Shown: positions 8,526 through 18,785, numbered from the stretch's first letter. The stretch: DNA of 38,060 bases from Betaproteobacteria bacterium (GCA_009925925.1 RFQA01000007.1:1-38060); one strand, 5' to 3'. Numbers and translations are program-made. Notes: a model not told the origin generated them from the sequence alone.

Positions 8526-9526
8526 GGCTTGTTCTCTTTTTCTAAGGTTTTGATGCGGTCGCGCAGACTATGCAGCTGCTTCAAAGATGCAGCGTTGCGC
8601 TCCCAGTTTGCATTTTCATCAAGCGGGAAAATGCCGGTGTAGTTGCCTGGCTTGTGAATCGACTTGCTGACCACGGTAGCTGCCGAGATGTGTACACCGG
8701 AAGCCAAACTGAGGTGCCCCAGAATGATTGCGCCGCCACCCACCGTGCAGTGTGCCCCTATGGTCGCGGAACCAGCAACACCGACGCAACCCGCCATCGC
8801 GGTGTGCGCCCCGATGCGCACGTTGTGACCAATCTGGATCAGGTTGTCCAGCTTCACACCATCTTCGATGATAGTGTCACTCAACGCACCTCTGTCGATG
8901 CAGGTGTTGGCACCGATTTCCACGTCGTTTCCGATGCGGACAGCACCCAACTGCTCAATCTTTTCCCAGCGCCCATTATCCGGTGCGAAGCCGAAACCGT
9001 CCGCACCGATCACCACACCCGAGTGGACGATGCAACGGTCACCGATGTGGCAATCCTCACCCAAGGTGACGCGGGACTTCAATATGGTGCCCTCCCCGAC
9101 CTTTGCACCGGCCTCGATAACACACAAAGGCCCGATGCGGGCTGTTGCGGCGATATGAGCCTCTGGATCCACAACTGCACTGGGATGAATGACTGGATTG
9201 CCCGATGCATCACGGGAGGTCCGCTTGCGCCAGAGCTGAGTCAAACGGGCGAAATAAAGGTAGGGATTGGGCGTAACGATGCACGGCCCACGGGTCGACG
9301 CCAATGCCGCCACGGAGGGGCCCACAATCACACATCCCGCATGCGACTGCGTAAGTTGCTGCTGGTATTTCGGGTTACTCAGGAAGCTGATGTCGGCACT
9401 TGTAGCTGAGTCCAACGGAGCCAGCCCGGCAATCAACACATCTGGGGAACCGATAAGCTCGCCCCCCAGCTTTTCAACCAGGACAGCGAGAGAAATTGAT
9501 CTCACATGAACGGCCGATGTCGTCAA
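8522..9526 (-). CDS. lpxD: UDP-3-O-acylglucosamine N-acyltransferase
   Basis: Third step of lipid A synthesis: N-acylates UDP-3-O-acylglucosamine with 3-hydroxyacyl-ACP. It has 334 residues from a TTG at 9526. An N-terminal uridine-binding domain (about 1-105) precedes a hexapeptide-repeat beta-helix (about 112-300). Catalytic His234 lies in [17 protein letters not shown]. The start is uncertain: TTG 9526 sits 3 nt after the skp stop with no clear ribosome binding site, and GTG 9505 would give an N-terminus ([17 protein letters not shown]) closer to relatives. Coupled to fabZ by an ATGA overlap. Confidence 0.94.
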   Translation of the reverse strand: MTTSAVHVRSISLAVLVEKLGGELIGSPDVLIAGLAPLDSATSADISFLSNPKYQQQLTQSHAGCVIVGPSVAALASTRGPCIVTPNPYLYFARLTQLWRKRTSRDASGNPVIHPSAVVDPEAHIAATARIGPLCVIEAGAKVGEGTILKSRVTLGEDCHIGDRCIVHSGVVIGADGFGFAPDNGRWEKIEQLGAVRIGNDVEIGANTCIDRGALSDTIIEDGVKLDNLIQIGHNVRIGAHTAMAGCVGVAGSATIGAHCTVGGGAIILGHLSLASGVHISAATVVSKSIHKPGNYTGIFPLDENANWERNAASLKQLHSLRDRIKTLEKENKP

Positions 9527-9529
9527 GGC

Positions 9530-10039
9530 TTACTTGGCACCGGCGTTGAGAATTTTCAAAACCTTTTCGGTAATGTCATGACGAGCGCTGCTGTAGACAA
9601 CTTCTTGAAACACCAGATCATATTTCTCTCCCTCTGCAACCTGCTTGACTGCGCGATTTGCAGCGTCCAACACCTTCTGCAGCTCTTCGTTGCGGCGCCC
9701 GTTCAGATCCTCCTGGAATTCACGTTGCTTGCGCTGGAAGTCACGGTTTTGCTCTGCAAATTCTTTCTGGCGTGTTGCGCGTTGTGCCTCCGACATGGCG
9801 GGTGCATCACGTTCAAACTTTTCACTCATGGTCTTGAGCGACTGCTGCAGGTCCGTCAAGTCTTTCTGTCGCTTAGAGAATTCTTGCTCCAGCTTGGCCT
9901 GTGCTGCTTTTGCAGGTGCTGACTCTGTAGTAATGCGTTGCGTGTTGATGTAGCCAACTTTGGACTCCTGAGCGAAACTGTTACCCAAGACCAATGCCAA
10001 CGCAGTCGCCAACGCCCATTTCACTTGTGCTGTTTTCAT
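9530..10039 (-). CDS. skp: periplasmic OmpH/Skp-family chaperone
   Basis: Periplasmic holdase that carries unfolded outer-membrane proteins from the Sec translocon to the BAM complex. The 169-residue precursor has a signal peptide (MKTAQVKWALATALALVLG, cleavage probably after SFA). Next is the conserved KVGYINTQRI strand, then a long charged helical region rich in K, E, Q and R (about 45-145), the tentacles of the Skp trimer. The ATG shares one base with the bamA stop (TAATG), indicating coupled translation of two functionally linked proteins. Confidence 0.93.
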   Translation of the reverse strand: MKTAQVKWALATALALVLGNSFAQESKVGYINTQRITTESAPAKAAQAKLEQEFSKRQKDLTDLQQSLKTMSEKFERDAPAMSEAQRATRQKEFAEQNRDFQRKQREFQEDLNGRRNEELQKVLDAANRAVKQVAEGEKYDLVFQEVVYSSARHDITEKVLKILNAGAK

Positions 10040-12345
10040 TAAAAGGTTGTTCCGATTTGAAATTGAACGCTTTGCATTTTATCCACGTCAAACTTTGACA
10101 GAGGCCGAGCGAGCGCAAGACGCAATGGACCCACCGGAGATATCCAACTGATGCCCACACCGAATGAAGCCCGCAAGTCGGACAACTGAATCGACTCGTC
10201 AACGCCATAGATGCCCCCAGCGTCTACAAATGCAAAGCCGCGCAATGTGCGGTCATTGCCTCCACCCGGTAGCGGAGACAGCAACTCTGCATTAAAAACC
10301 ACTTTCTTAGCGCCGCCTGTGGCCGTAAGCGACGAGGCGCGTTGTGCCGCAGTGGTCAAACTACCCTGCTCAAATCCGCGGACTGAGCCTAAGCCACCCA
10401 AGTAGTAGTTCTTAAACACCGGATATGAACCAGAACCGGTGGCGGCCCCCATGGACAACTCCGTATTGAATGCAGCGGTGACCCTTCTGGTAACGGGAAT
10501 GAATTGCTGAAACTGGGCTGTGCCGCGCACATATCGCATATCCCCCCCGACACTCCACTCGGCATTCGTCCGCATAACGCGACCTGAGCTTGGCACCAAC
10601 GCGCTATCACGCGTATCTCTGGACCAGCCTACAGTCAGAGGGACAGCCGTTGCGCTGTAGCCGAACTCGTTGGCGTAGTCCTGATATACAGTGGGCAAAT
10701 TGGTACCAGGAATGATCCGGGTCTTGTCCGCGCCAAGGCCGAAGTAAACGGTGTCCGAGTCAGAAAACGGAACTCCAAAACGTAAGCCCACACCGGTTGT
10801 CTCAATCGCGTACGTATTTACATCATCATAGGGACGGGTGGTTCGTTGATACAAATCAAAGGTGCGCGACACTCCATCATCTGTAAAGTAAGGATTGGTA
10901 GTGCTCAACACCATGGTACGGTTGGCCTTGCTGGTGTTTACTTCAATTCCCAAGGAGCTTCCCGAGCCAAACGCATTCTCTTGCTTGAAACCGAACGAAA
11001 GTCCCAACCCGTCCGCGCTGGAAATACCTGCCCCCAAGCTAATGCTGCCCGTGGGCTTCTCTGCGACCGTGACCGTCAAGTCAACCTGATCGGGAGATCC
11101 CGCCACTTCCTGAGTATCAATCCCAACGTTAGTGAAGTAACCCAATCTGTCCACACGATTGCGCGATTGCCGGATTTTTTCTCCGTCGTACCAAGCCGCT
11201 TCCAGTTGCCGGAACTCGCGGCGGATCACTTCATCACGGGTGCGATCGTTACCGGCAACATTAATCCGACGGACATAGACCCGGCGAGATGGCTCGCCGA
11301 CTAAGGTAATTTCGACGCGATTCGTGGCGCGGTCAATGTCTGTTCCGGCTTCGACACGCGCAAAGGCATAGCCGAAGTTGGCGAAGTAATCCGTAAACGC
11401 CTTGGTCGTCTGAGCCACATCCGTAGCGTTATAGGGCTCACCCGCTTTGATGGTCACCAGTGACTGGAACTCTTTCTCCTTCCCCAGGAAATTACCGGCC
11501 AACTTAATCTTCGAAACTGCGAATTGCTCACCCTCGGTGATGTTGACCGTGATTGCAATATCTTTTTTGTCCGGTGAGATCGCCACTTGGGTCGAATCCA
11601 CCTTGAATTCCAGAAATCCGCGCGCAAGGTAATAGGAGCGCAGGGTTTCGATATCAGCATTGAGCTTGGTGCGCGCATAGCGGTTGGATTTGGTGTACCA
11701 ACTCAACCAGTTTCCCGTATCAGAGTCAAAGAGGCCGCGAAGTGTGCTTGCGGGGAAGCTCTTGTTCCCGACAATATTGATTTCGCTGATTTTTGCGGTG
11801 TCACCTTCGGTTACAGCAAAACTGACATTCACACGATTGCGCTCAATTGGTGTCACCGTGGTAACGATATCCACAGCGTACATGCTTTTGCTGATGTACT
11901 GCTTTTTGAGTTCTTGCTCCGCCCTATCAACCAGTGCTTTGTCGAACGGTCGACCTTCGGACAAACCAATGTCGCGCAAAGCACGCTTCAGGACATCTTT
12001 GTCAAACTCACGGTTACCAGAAAAATCGACATCCGCGACATTGGGGCGCTCCTCCACAATAACGACCACAACACCGTCTCTACTCTCGATCCGCACATCC
12101 TTGAAAAGCCCGAGCGCAAACAAGGAGCGGATAGAGGCAGCCGCTTTCTCGTCGGTGTAGGTATCCCCCACGCGGACGGGGATGGAGGCAAACACTGTCC
12201 CGGCTTCCACACGCTGAAGGCCTTCCACCCGGATGTCACGAACCGCAAACGGCTCGAGCGCCCAAGCAGATTGCAGCAAGACAGCGAGCAAGCCGCTGCA
12301 TGCAGCAAAACGGACGCTGCGACGACGATTTTTCATAGTACTCAA
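10039..12345 (-). CDS. bamA: outer-membrane protein assembly factor BamA
   Basis: Central beta-barrel subunit of the BAM complex, which inserts proteins into the outer membrane. The 768-residue precursor has a signal peptide (through SAWA, about residue 29), then five POTRA domains (first begins EPFAVRDIRVEGLQRVEAGTV) and a C-terminal barrel from about residue 420. It ends in Phe (FQIGTTF), the typical barrel terminus. The TTG at 12345 has GGAG seven nucleotides upstream; the ATG three codons later (12336) is the alternative and changes only the first residues. It follows rseP by 37 nt and precedes skp. Confidence 0.96.
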   Translation of the reverse strand: MSTMKNRRRSVRFAACSGLLAVLLQSAWALEPFAVRDIRVEGLQRVEAGTVFASIPVRVGDTYTDEKAAASIRSLFALGLFKDVRIESRDGVVVVIVEERPNVADVDFSGNREFDKDVLKRALRDIGLSEGRPFDKALVDRAEQELKKQYISKSMYAVDIVTTVTPIERNRVNVSFAVTEGDTAKISEINIVGNKSFPASTLRGLFDSDTGNWLSWYTKSNRYARTKLNADIETLRSYYLARGFLEFKVDSTQVAISPDKKDIAITVNITEGEQFAVSKIKLAGNFLGKEKEFQSLVTIKAGEPYNATDVAQTTKAFTDYFANFGYAFARVEAGTDIDRATNRVEITLVGEPSRRVYVRRINVAGNDRTRDEVIRREFRQLEAAWYDGEKIRQSRNRVDRLGYFTNVGIDTQEVAGSPDQVDLTVTVAEKPTGSISLGAGISSADGLGLSFGFKQENAFGSGSSLGIEVNTSKANRTMVLSTTNPYFTDDGVSRTFDLYQRTTRPYDDVNTYAIETTGVGLRFGVPFSDSDTVYFGLGADKTRIIPGTNLPTVYQDYANEFGYSATAVPLTVGWSRDTRDSALVPSSGRVMRTNAEWSVGGDMRYVRGTAQFQQFIPVTRRVTAAFNTELSMGAATGSGSYPVFKNYYLGGLGSVRGFEQGSLTTAAQRASSLTATGGAKKVVFNAELLSPLPGGGNDRTLRGFAFVDAGGIYGVDESIQLSDLRASFGVGISWISPVGPLRLALARPLSKFDVDKMQSVQFQIGTTF

Positions 12346-12382
12346 GTTGAATCTCCGGGGGTCAGGTCAAGCGAAAAGGGAC

Positions 12383-13602
12383 TTAACCAAAGATATGCAA
12401 AACATCGTTATAGAAGGCGACTGACATCATCACCAGCAACAACGCAACACCAGCACGCTGAAGCACTTCCCACCATTTTTCGGGTACCGGACGACCGGTG
12501 AGCCCCTCCCAAAGATAATACATCAGGTGCCCTCCATCCAAGACCGGCAAGGGAAGCAGGTTCAGCACACCGAGACTGATACTGATGAGCGCCAAAAAAC
12601 TCAGAAACTGCAGGGGGCCCAAGGCGGCAGATTTGCCGGCATAGTCAGCAATTGCCAATGGCCCGTTCAGATTTCGAAGCGATACCTGCCCTGTGATCAT
12701 TTGGCCCATGGCTAGCAAAGACATATATGAAATGTCCCACGTTTTCTCAACGGCCCGCGCAAGGCCTTCGGTAAAGCCATATTGAACAGACATAGTATCA
12801 GGGGCGGCACCAATGAAGGCACCAACACGACCGACAACCGCCTCCCCCTGTTTTTCGGCTTTGGGAGTCACAACGATGGTCACAGCTCGGCTTGCCCGCA
12901 AGATTTGCCAAGTCATCGGTATTTCTGGAGAGTTACGTATCAGCGCTCTAAGCTGATTGGCATCGCGTATGGGTGTTCCATTCACTGCTGATACCAAGTC
13001 ACCGGGCATCAGCCCCGCCTCAGTGGCACGTTGCGACCAGGCTCATTGAATTTCACATACAAAACTTTGCGATCCAAGCTAGCCGTTGTGAGCCACCATC
13101 GGAATTCTTCAAAGGTTTGGATCGGGATCAGCGCGTCTTGCGTAACACCCACCTCCAAAACCCGCTCGCCGCCTACCCAACCTCCCTTCTCTGCCAACGA
13201 GGACGCGACGGGTGTCGGGAGAACTGGAGTGGCTAATGTGACTGACTGCCAATTCACAAGGGAGAAAAGTCCTACCGCCAACAACAAATTAGCGAGGGGG
13301 CCGGCAGCCACGATGAAAGATCGACGGCGCAAAGATTGCCTGTCAAAAGCCTGAGATGCTTCCGACTCTGCGATTGGCCCCTCACGTCCATCGAGCATCT
13401 TGACGTAGCCACCAAGAGGAACTGCACTCAGGACGAAGTCTGTTCCCGTCCGTGGAGATGTCCATCCCCACAGCCTCGGGCCAAATCCGATGGAAAATTT
13501 GAGCACCTTGACCCCACAAAGGCGGGCTGCATAGAAATGCCCCCATTCGTGCACGGCCACCAGCAAACCAATGGCAACGAGGAAAGCCAGGACTGTTTGC
13601 AT
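12383..13602 (-). pseudogene. rseP: site-2 protease RseP gene, split by internal deletion and frameshift
   Basis: RseP is the inner-membrane zinc protease that releases sigma-E from anti-sigma factor RseA and clears signal peptides. Two adjacent frames carry its halves. The first (13009-13602, 197 codons) has the zinc motif HEWGH (residues 18-22), GGYVKMLD and a PDZ region, then ends RNVPLRRG-stop. The second (12383-13009, 208 codons) begins MPGDLVSAVNG inside the second PDZ domain and contains the LDG motif (residues 157-159) and last helices. Read in the second frame, the sequence before its ATG is RATEAGL, the normal PDZ approach, so the frames meet within about 20 nt of 13020. Compared with E. 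coli RseP (450 residues), about 40 residues between the PDZ domains are missing. Stop and start overlap as TGATG with GAGG eight nucleotides upstream. Either an assembly/sequence error or a true lesion. Confidence 0.85.
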
Positions 13603-13620
13603 AGAGAAACTATTGCCTGT

Positions 13621-14808
13621 TTACTGCAGAAGTGATGTGCAAATGTTCTCAGCCAGACTGCGGGCTTCTGTATCCAGGGCCATCAAAGACGATAAATCGT
13701 CAGGGGACACGAAATTCAGCTGGTTCAAGGTGCGAGTATTCACGGTATGGATTTGATCGAAACGGATACGACGATCCAAAAATGCAGCAACAGCAATTTC
13801 ATTTGCTGCATTCAACACAACGGTAGATCCTGCTTGCCCCATTAAAGTTTCCCAAGCGAGTTTTAACCCGGGGAATCGTGCCTGGTGCGCCTCCGAATGA
13901 ATGGATTCAAAGGTCAGCGACGCCATGGTGGAAAAATCCAATGCAGCTGACCCCGATGAAACCCGTTGCGGCCATGCCAAGCCATGCGCAATAGGGCCGC
14001 GCATGTCGGGGGTACCCAATTGGGCAACCACTGAGTTATCGACGTACTGCACCATAGAGTGCACCACGCTTTGAGGGTGAATGATGACGTCAATCTGCCG
14101 GGGAAGCACATCGAATAGAAACTTAGCCTCGATGACCTCCAACGCTTTGTTCATCATGGTCGCGGAGTCCACTGAAATTTTGCGCCCCATGACCCAATTG
14201 GGGTGAGCGCAGGCTTGTTCAGGTGTCGCCTCACGGATTTGAGATTGGTTCCATGTTCGGAAAGGACCTCCCGACGCCGTCAAGATCAGTTTGTCAATGA
14301 CGGATGGCCAGTGGTCCCGACTATCCGGAAGCGACTGGAAAATGGCTGAGTGCTCGCTATCAATGGGCAACAAAACCGCTCTGCCTTGCTTTACGGCCGA
14401 CATAAACACTTCACCGCCAACTACTAGTGCTTCTTTATTTGCCAAAAGCAATCTTTTCCCGGCGATTGCCGCCGCTATACACGACGACAAGCCTGCGGCC
14501 CCAACAATAGCCGCCATCACCACATCTACATCGGCATGTGCTGCCACCGCATCCAGTGCAGTTGGTCCCGAGAGCACCTCCGTCTTTGCACCGGATCGTT
14601 TGAGGCGTGCCTGAAGCTCCATCGCATGTTTGGGGTTCACCATGACCGCAAATTGCGGCCGGAACTCCATACATTGGGCATAAATCACCTCTACGTTGGT
14701 CGAAGCAGTGAGAGCGAAGACAGAAAAACTTTCGGGATGCCGTCTCAATACATCCAGGGTATTGACCCCGATGGACCCTGTCGATCCCAGCACTGTGATT
14801 TTTTTCAT
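13621..14808 (-). CDS. dxr: 1-deoxy-D-xylulose-5-phosphate reductoisomerase
   Basis: Second enzyme of the methylerythritol phosphate isoprenoid pathway: NADPH-dependent rearrangement and reduction of DXP to MEP. It has 395 residues, the family size. The N-terminal NADPH site is GSTGSIG (8-14). The catalytic domain has ANKEALV, the metal/substrate loop PIDSEHSAIFQ, ASGGPFR, HPNWVMGRKISVDSATMMNK and HPQSVVHSMV. The ATG overlaps the cdsA stop as ATGA. IPP from this pathway feeds UppS, encoded three genes upstream. Confidence 0.97.
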   Translation of the reverse strand: MKKITVLGSTGSIGVNTLDVLRRHPESFSVFALTASTNVEVIYAQCMEFRPQFAVMVNPKHAMELQARLKRSGAKTEVLSGPTALDAVAAHADVDVVMAAIVGAAGLSSCIAAAIAGKRLLLANKEALVVGGEVFMSAVKQGRAVLLPIDSEHSAIFQSLPDSRDHWPSVIDKLILTASGGPFRTWNQSQIREATPEQACAHPNWVMGRKISVDSATMMNKALEVIEAKFLFDVLPRQIDVIIHPQSVVHSMVQYVDNSVVAQLGTPDMRGPIAHGLAWPQRVSSGSAALDFSTMASLTFESIHSEAHQARFPGLKLAWETLMGQAGSTVVLNAANEIAVAAFLDRRIRFDQIHTVNTRTLNQLNFVSPDDLSSLMALDTEARSLAENICTSLLQ

Positions 14809-15665
14809 AGAGGACCGGATGAAAAAGATTGCATAAGCATTGCTAGTGGTACCACGGGCAACAACGCATCGACTCGATCTAGTACACCGCCATGGCCTGG
14901 CAAAAGTTGACTACTGTCTTTTGCACCCGCTGCACGCTTCACCAATGACTCCAGAAGATCACCAGATATGCTCATCCCTCCAAGGAATAGGACAGCAAGA
15001 ACCATGAAAGTCCAGTGCCGTGCGGCCAAAACACTATAGATGCTGAGAGAGTCCAATATCCAAGTACGGTCGATGTAGATCCAAAGAACAGCAAGCAACA
15101 GGACACCAACGATTCCACCCAAGGCGCCTTCTCGGGTTTTTCCCGGACTGATGTCGGGAGCCAATTTGTCTTTGAAAAAACGCCCCCCCAACGAGCGCCC
15201 CACAAAGTAAGCGGCGATATCAGCCACCCAGACCAACGCCAGAACCGAAAAGAGGAAGTTGATTCCGCGCGCGCGTGCCATCACAACCGCGAGCCATGCT
15301 GCACACAAAACAGCGAAGCCGATCAATTGGCGCAAAGTTTGATGGATCTCTATCCAAGCGGGTACACCGGCACGAATCAATGCCCCGCCACCGGCAACCC
15401 AAAGAACTGCAATCGCCAACCAGATCCACTGCAAGACCAAAGCAGAGGGTTGGAACACCCACAAAGCACCACAGGCTAGTGCACAACCTGCCCCTGCAAT
15501 AACGGAGTGTGTTTGGCTTGCTCCATTCAAGCGGAACCATTCCCAAGCTCCGCACGCCATCAATGCGCCAGCAACCCAGGCAAATGCAAAGGTTTGCGGA
15601 TAAAAAACTGCAGGAACCAAGACAGCCAACAGGGCGATCGCAGTAAGGATGCGCAAGCGCAGCAT
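14805..15665 (-). CDS. cdsA: phosphatidate cytidylyltransferase (CDP-diacylglycerol synthase)
   Basis: Integral inner-membrane enzyme making CDP-diacylglycerol from phosphatidate and CTP, the branch point for all phospholipids. The 286-residue protein is strongly hydrophobic with about eight membrane helices. The C-terminal CDS signature is intact (SLVKRAAGAKDSSQLLPGHG followed by GVLDRVD). The ATG at 15665 lies 30 nt after uppS; the 3' end overlaps dxr by 4 nt. Confidence 0.96.
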   Translation of the reverse strand: MLRLRILTAIALLAVLVPAVFYPQTFAFAWVAGALMACGAWEWFRLNGASQTHSVIAGAGCALACGALWVFQPSALVLQWIWLAIAVLWVAGGGALIRAGVPAWIEIHQTLRQLIGFAVLCAAWLAVVMARARGINFLFSVLALVWVADIAAYFVGRSLGGRFFKDKLAPDISPGKTREGALGGIVGVLLLAVLWIYIDRTWILDSLSIYSVLAARHWTFMVLAVLFLGGMSISGDLLESLVKRAAGAKDSSQLLPGHGGVLDRVDALLPVVPLAMLMQSFSSGPL

Positions 15666-15695
15666 AGAAACCCCTTCAGATAGAGCAACGCGCGC

Positions 15696-16403
15696 TCAGC
15701 GAACCTGCTCAGAAGTCTTACCAAATCGCCTTTCACGGCTATTGAACTCGGTCAACGCTGTGTCAAGATCCATTTCACTGAAATCCGGCCACAAAACAGG
15801 ACTGAAAAAAAGCTCAGCATATGCAGACTGCCACAACAAAAAATTGCTGAGCCGGTATTCACCGCCGGTACGAATAAACAAATCGGGATCCGCACAAGGA
15901 GACAAGGCCATCGCATTGGAAAGACTATCCTCAGTGATGTCATCTCCGCGCTCAACCAAAGCGCGGGCTGCTTGGACAATGTCCCACCGTCCGCCGTAGT
16001 TAAAGCAGACGTTGAGTGTCAACCCCGTGTTAGAGGACGTTTCCAACTCAGCCAGGTGAAGTCCTTGCCGTACTTTCTCTGATAGTCCGAATCTGCTGCC
16101 CACGAACCTGAGACGAACACCTTCCTGCTTGAGCTGCGAAACTTCTCGGGCAAGCGCTCCGGCAAGCAAATCCATAAGGCCCGATACCTCGTCGGCTGGA
16201 CGATTCCAATTCTCAGAGGAAAAAGCAAAGACCGTAAGGGTTGCTATGTTCCTGGTGGGGCAGGCTCTGACTATCCGCTTAAGCGTGTCCACACCCTGCT
16301 TGTGTCCTGCCAAGCGTGGAAGAAAGCGCTTGGATGCCCATCGACCGTTTCCATCCATGACGATGGCTACATGCAAGGGGCTCGGTGAAACTGAAGCCGA
16401 CAT
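15696..16403 (-). CDS. uppS: undecaprenyl diphosphate synthase
   Basis: Cis-prenyltransferase that extends farnesyl diphosphate with eight isopentenyl units to C55 undecaprenyl diphosphate, the carrier for peptidoglycan and O-antigen. It has 235 residues. Conserved region I is HVAIVMDGNGRWA with catalytic Asp17. FAFSSENWNRP, FNYGGRWDI, DLFIRTGGEYRLSNFLLWQ and the final ELFFSPVLWPDF block are all present. It starts 11 nt after frr. Confidence 0.96.
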   Translation of the reverse strand: MSASVSPSPLHVAIVMDGNGRWASKRFLPRLAGHKQGVDTLKRIVRACPTRNIATLTVFAFSSENWNRPADEVSGLMDLLAGALAREVSQLKQEGVRLRFVGSRFGLSEKVRQGLHLAELETSSNTGLTLNVCFNYGGRWDIVQAARALVERGDDITEDSLSNAMALSPCADPDLFIRTGGEYRLSNFLLWQSAYAELFFSPVLWPDFSEMDLDTALTEFNSRERRFGKTSEQVR

Positions 16404-16414
16404 GCGGTTCAGCG

Positions 16415-16975
16415 TTACACCGCCATGATGTCTTGCTCTTTGGAAGCCACCAAACGGTCAATCTCGGTAATGTGCTTGTCGGTCGTCTTTTGCACATCTG
16501 CCTCACAACGCTTTTGATCATCCTCGGATGCCAGCTTGTCCTTGACCAGCTTCTTGACTGCCTCATTGGCGTCGCGACGCAAATTGCGGACCGCAACTTT
16601 GGCACCTTCACCTTCGCCACGGACAACCTTGGTCAGTTCCTTGCGACGCTCTTCTGTCATCGCAGGCATTGGGACCCGGATCAACTCACCCATGCTGGAA
16701 GGATTCAAGCCCAAATCCGAGTCACGAATGGCTTTTTCGATCTTGGGAGCCATGTTTTTTTCCCACGGCTGTACGCTGATGGTACGGGCATCAATGAGAG
16801 ACAGGTTGGCAACCTGGCTCAAGGGGACCATCGAACCATAGTAATCCACGTGTACGGTATCCAACAAAGCAGGATTCGCTCGACCTGTGCGGATTTTGGT
16901 GAGATTGTTCTTGAGGGATGCGATGGACTGATCCATCTTTGCATCCAATGTTTTCTTGATTTCTTCAATGGACAT
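16415..16975 (-). CDS. frr: ribosome recycling factor
   Basis: RRF, a tRNA-shaped two-domain protein that with EF-G splits post-termination ribosomes. It has 186 residues, within one or two of the usual 185. Domain I helices ([22 protein letters not shown]), the domain II beta-sandwich ([26 protein letters not shown]) and the terminal helices ([30 protein letters not shown]) match the family throughout. It lies 41 nt after pyrH. Confidence 0.97.
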   Translation of the reverse strand: MSIEEIKKTLDAKMDQSIASLKNNLTKIRTGRANPALLDTVHVDYYGSMVPLSQVANLSLIDARTISVQPWEKNMAPKIEKAIRDSDLGLNPSSMGELIRVPMPAMTEERRKELTKVVRGEGEGAKVAVRNLRRDANEAVKKLVKDKLASEDDQKRCEADVQKTTDKHITEIDRLVASKEQDIMAV

Positions 16976-17016
16976 AGATTATTTTCTCCTATGCGATCAC
17001 TTGGTCTGCACTCAGG

Positions 17017-17739
17017 TTAAACATGCACCAAAGTGCCTTCGTCTTCACCCATCACCACTCGCTTCAACGCTCCGTGTTTGAAGATAGAGAAAACCTTGAT
17101 CGGCAGCTTTTGATCCCGGCAAAGGGCGAATGCGGCTGCGTCCATGATGCCCAAGTTTTGGGTCATCGCGTCATTGAACGTGATCTTCGAGTAGCGGGTT
17201 GCCGAGGGATCCTTTTTCGGGTCCGCAGTGTAAACGCCATCCACTTTCGTGGCCTTCAACACCATCTCGGCACCAATCTCTGCCCCGCGCAATGCTGCGG
17301 CAGTGTCCGTAGTGAAAAATGGGTTACCCGTACCTGCAGCAAAGATGACAACTTTGCCCTCTTCAAGGTACTGCAAAGCTTTGGGACGGACATAAGGTTC
17401 CACCACTTGCTCGATGCCGATAGCAGACATGACGCGCGCTGTTAGCCCAGCCTTGTTCATCGTGTCGCCCAGAGCCAGTGCGTTCATCACTGTCGCCAAC
17501 ATTCCCATGTAATCGGCCGTGGCACGGTCCATACCGACAGAACCACCCGCAACACCACGGAAAATATTGCCGCCACCGATCACAACTGCAACCTCTACAC
17601 CCAATCGGGTGACTTCCGCAATTTCATCAACCATACGGACAATGGTGTCACGGTTGATACCGAACTGGTCGTCGCCCATCAATGCCTCTCCGGACAACTT
17701 GAGCAAAATTCTCTTGTAAGCGGGTTTGGATTGGCTCAT
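17017..17739 (-). CDS. pyrH: uridylate kinase (UMP kinase)
   Basis: Hexameric amino-acid-kinase-fold enzyme converting UMP to UDP with ATP; feedback-inhibited by UTP in relatives. The start is the ATG at 17739 ([20 protein letters not shown]), which has GGGAG six nucleotides upstream and gives 240 residues, the normal length. Longer in-frame extensions upstream are not conserved. Motifs seen are [40 protein letters not shown] and [17 protein letters not shown]. Between tsf and frr, as in most proteobacteria. Confidence 0.97.
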   Translation of the reverse strand: MSQSKPAYKRILLKLSGEALMGDDQFGINRDTIVRMVDEIAEVTRLGVEVAVVIGGGNIFRGVAGGSVGMDRATADYMGMLATVMNALALGDTMNKAGLTARVMSAIGIEQVVEPYVRPKALQYLEEGKVVIFAAGTGNPFFTTDTAAALRGAEIGAEMVLKATKVDGVYTADPKKDPSATRYSKITFNDAMTQNLGIMDAAAFALCRDQKLPIKVFSIFKHGALKRVVMGEDEGTLVHV

Positions 17740-17779
17740 GGACGACTCCCGTTCGATGACTAACAACTTTTCTATCAGA

Positions 17780-18703
17780 TCAAGCAGACTGCTTGGCCGC
17801 TGCCACTTGCGCAGCAACTTCAGCAGCGAAATCGTCTACCTTCTTCTCAATGCCTTCGCCCACCACATAAAGAGTGAAACCCTTCACAGTGGTAGAGACG
17901 GCCTTGAGCATTTGCTCCACGGTCTGCTTGTCGTTCTTGACGAAAGGCTGGTTGAACAAAGAAACCTCTTTCAAGAACTTCTGGACGCCACCTTCGATAC
18001 GTTTTGCAACGATCTCAGCGGATTGCACAGGCTTGCCTGCAGCGGTTGCGATCGCTGCGTCTTCCGCAGCCTTCGCTGCAGCCACAGAACGCTCACGCTC
18101 AACCAACTCTGCGGGAACCTGGTCAGAGGACAAAGACACCGGTTTCATCGCCGCGACGTGCATGGCAACATCCTTAGCAGCGGCTTCATCACCTTCGAAC
18201 TCAACCACCACACCGATACGTGTACCGTGCAGATAAGAGGCCAGTTTGCTGGAACCATCAAAACGCTGGAAACGGCGGAAGGTCATGTTCTCACCAATCT
18301 TGCCGATCAGGCCCTTGCGCACATCCTCCAAAGTGGGACCGAAACCGTCTTGCTCATAAGCCAGTGCACCTAGCGCAGCAACGTCGGCAGGATTGTGCGA
18401 CGCCACCAGGTTGGCAGCGGCATTTGCCAGTGCCAGAAAGCTGTCGTTCTTGGTCACAAAGTCAGTTTCGCAATTGACTTCGATCAGCGCACCCACGCCA
18501 TTTGCAATGCTGGTCGCTACAACGCCTTCGGCCGTCACACGTGCGGCAGCCTTGCCAGCTTTGCTACCCAATTTGACACGCAGAATCTCCTCTGCTTTTG
18601 CCATATCCCCGTCAGCTTCGGTCAAAGCCTTTTTGCATTCCATCATGGGCGCATCGGTCTTGCCGCGCAGTTCTGCCACCATGCTCGCTGTAATTGCTGC
18701 CAT
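17780..18703 (-). CDS. tsf: translation elongation factor Ts
   Basis: Nucleotide exchange factor for EF-Tu. It has 307 residues, slightly longer than E. coli (283), as usual in betaproteobacteria. The N-terminal UBA-like domain contains [20 protein letters not shown]. The TDFV motif that inserts into EF-Tu is at 80-83 ([10 protein letters not shown]). A coiled-coil/dimerisation region and the alanine-rich C-terminus follow. It is preceded by a rho-independent terminator/attenuator separating it from rpsB. Confidence 0.97.
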   Translation of the reverse strand: MAAITASMVAELRGKTDAPMMECKKALTEADGDMAKAEEILRVKLGSKAGKAAARVTAEGVVATSIANGVGALIEVNCETDFVTKNDSFLALANAAANLVASHNPADVAALGALAYEQDGFGPTLEDVRKGLIGKIGENMTFRRFQRFDGSSKLASYLHGTRIGVVVEFEGDEAAAKDVAMHVAAMKPVSLSSDQVPAELVERERSVAAAKAAEDAAIATAAGKPVQSAEIVAKRIEGGVQKFLKEVSLFNQPFVKNDKQTVEQMLKAVSTTVKGFTLYVVGEGIEKKVDDFAAEVAAQVAAAKQSA

Positions 18704-18740
18704 TTGTATTCTCCGAATTTCAACAGTTTAAATAAGGGCT

Positions 18741-18770
18741 AAAAAAAAGGGGCAACGAAGCCCCCTTTTT
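18741..18770 (-). terminator. intrinsic terminator/attenuator between rpsB and tsf
   Basis: On the minus strand five A's and a G precede the stem GGGGC, a six-base loop (TTCGTT) and GCCCC, followed by eight T's. The A- and T-tracts can extend the stem. It lies within the 82-nt rpsB-tsf gap, so it should reduce transcription of tsf and the downstream genes relative to rpsB. Confidence 0.85.
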
Positions 18771-18785
18771 CGGGTGCAGAAGTGC

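Noticed and set aside
8085-9526. Evidence of transferred or defensive genes within the lipid A cluster
   Set aside because: Gene order, spacing and motifs are those of an ordinary lpxD-fabZ-lpxA-lpxB block; no foreign gene or mobile element is present.
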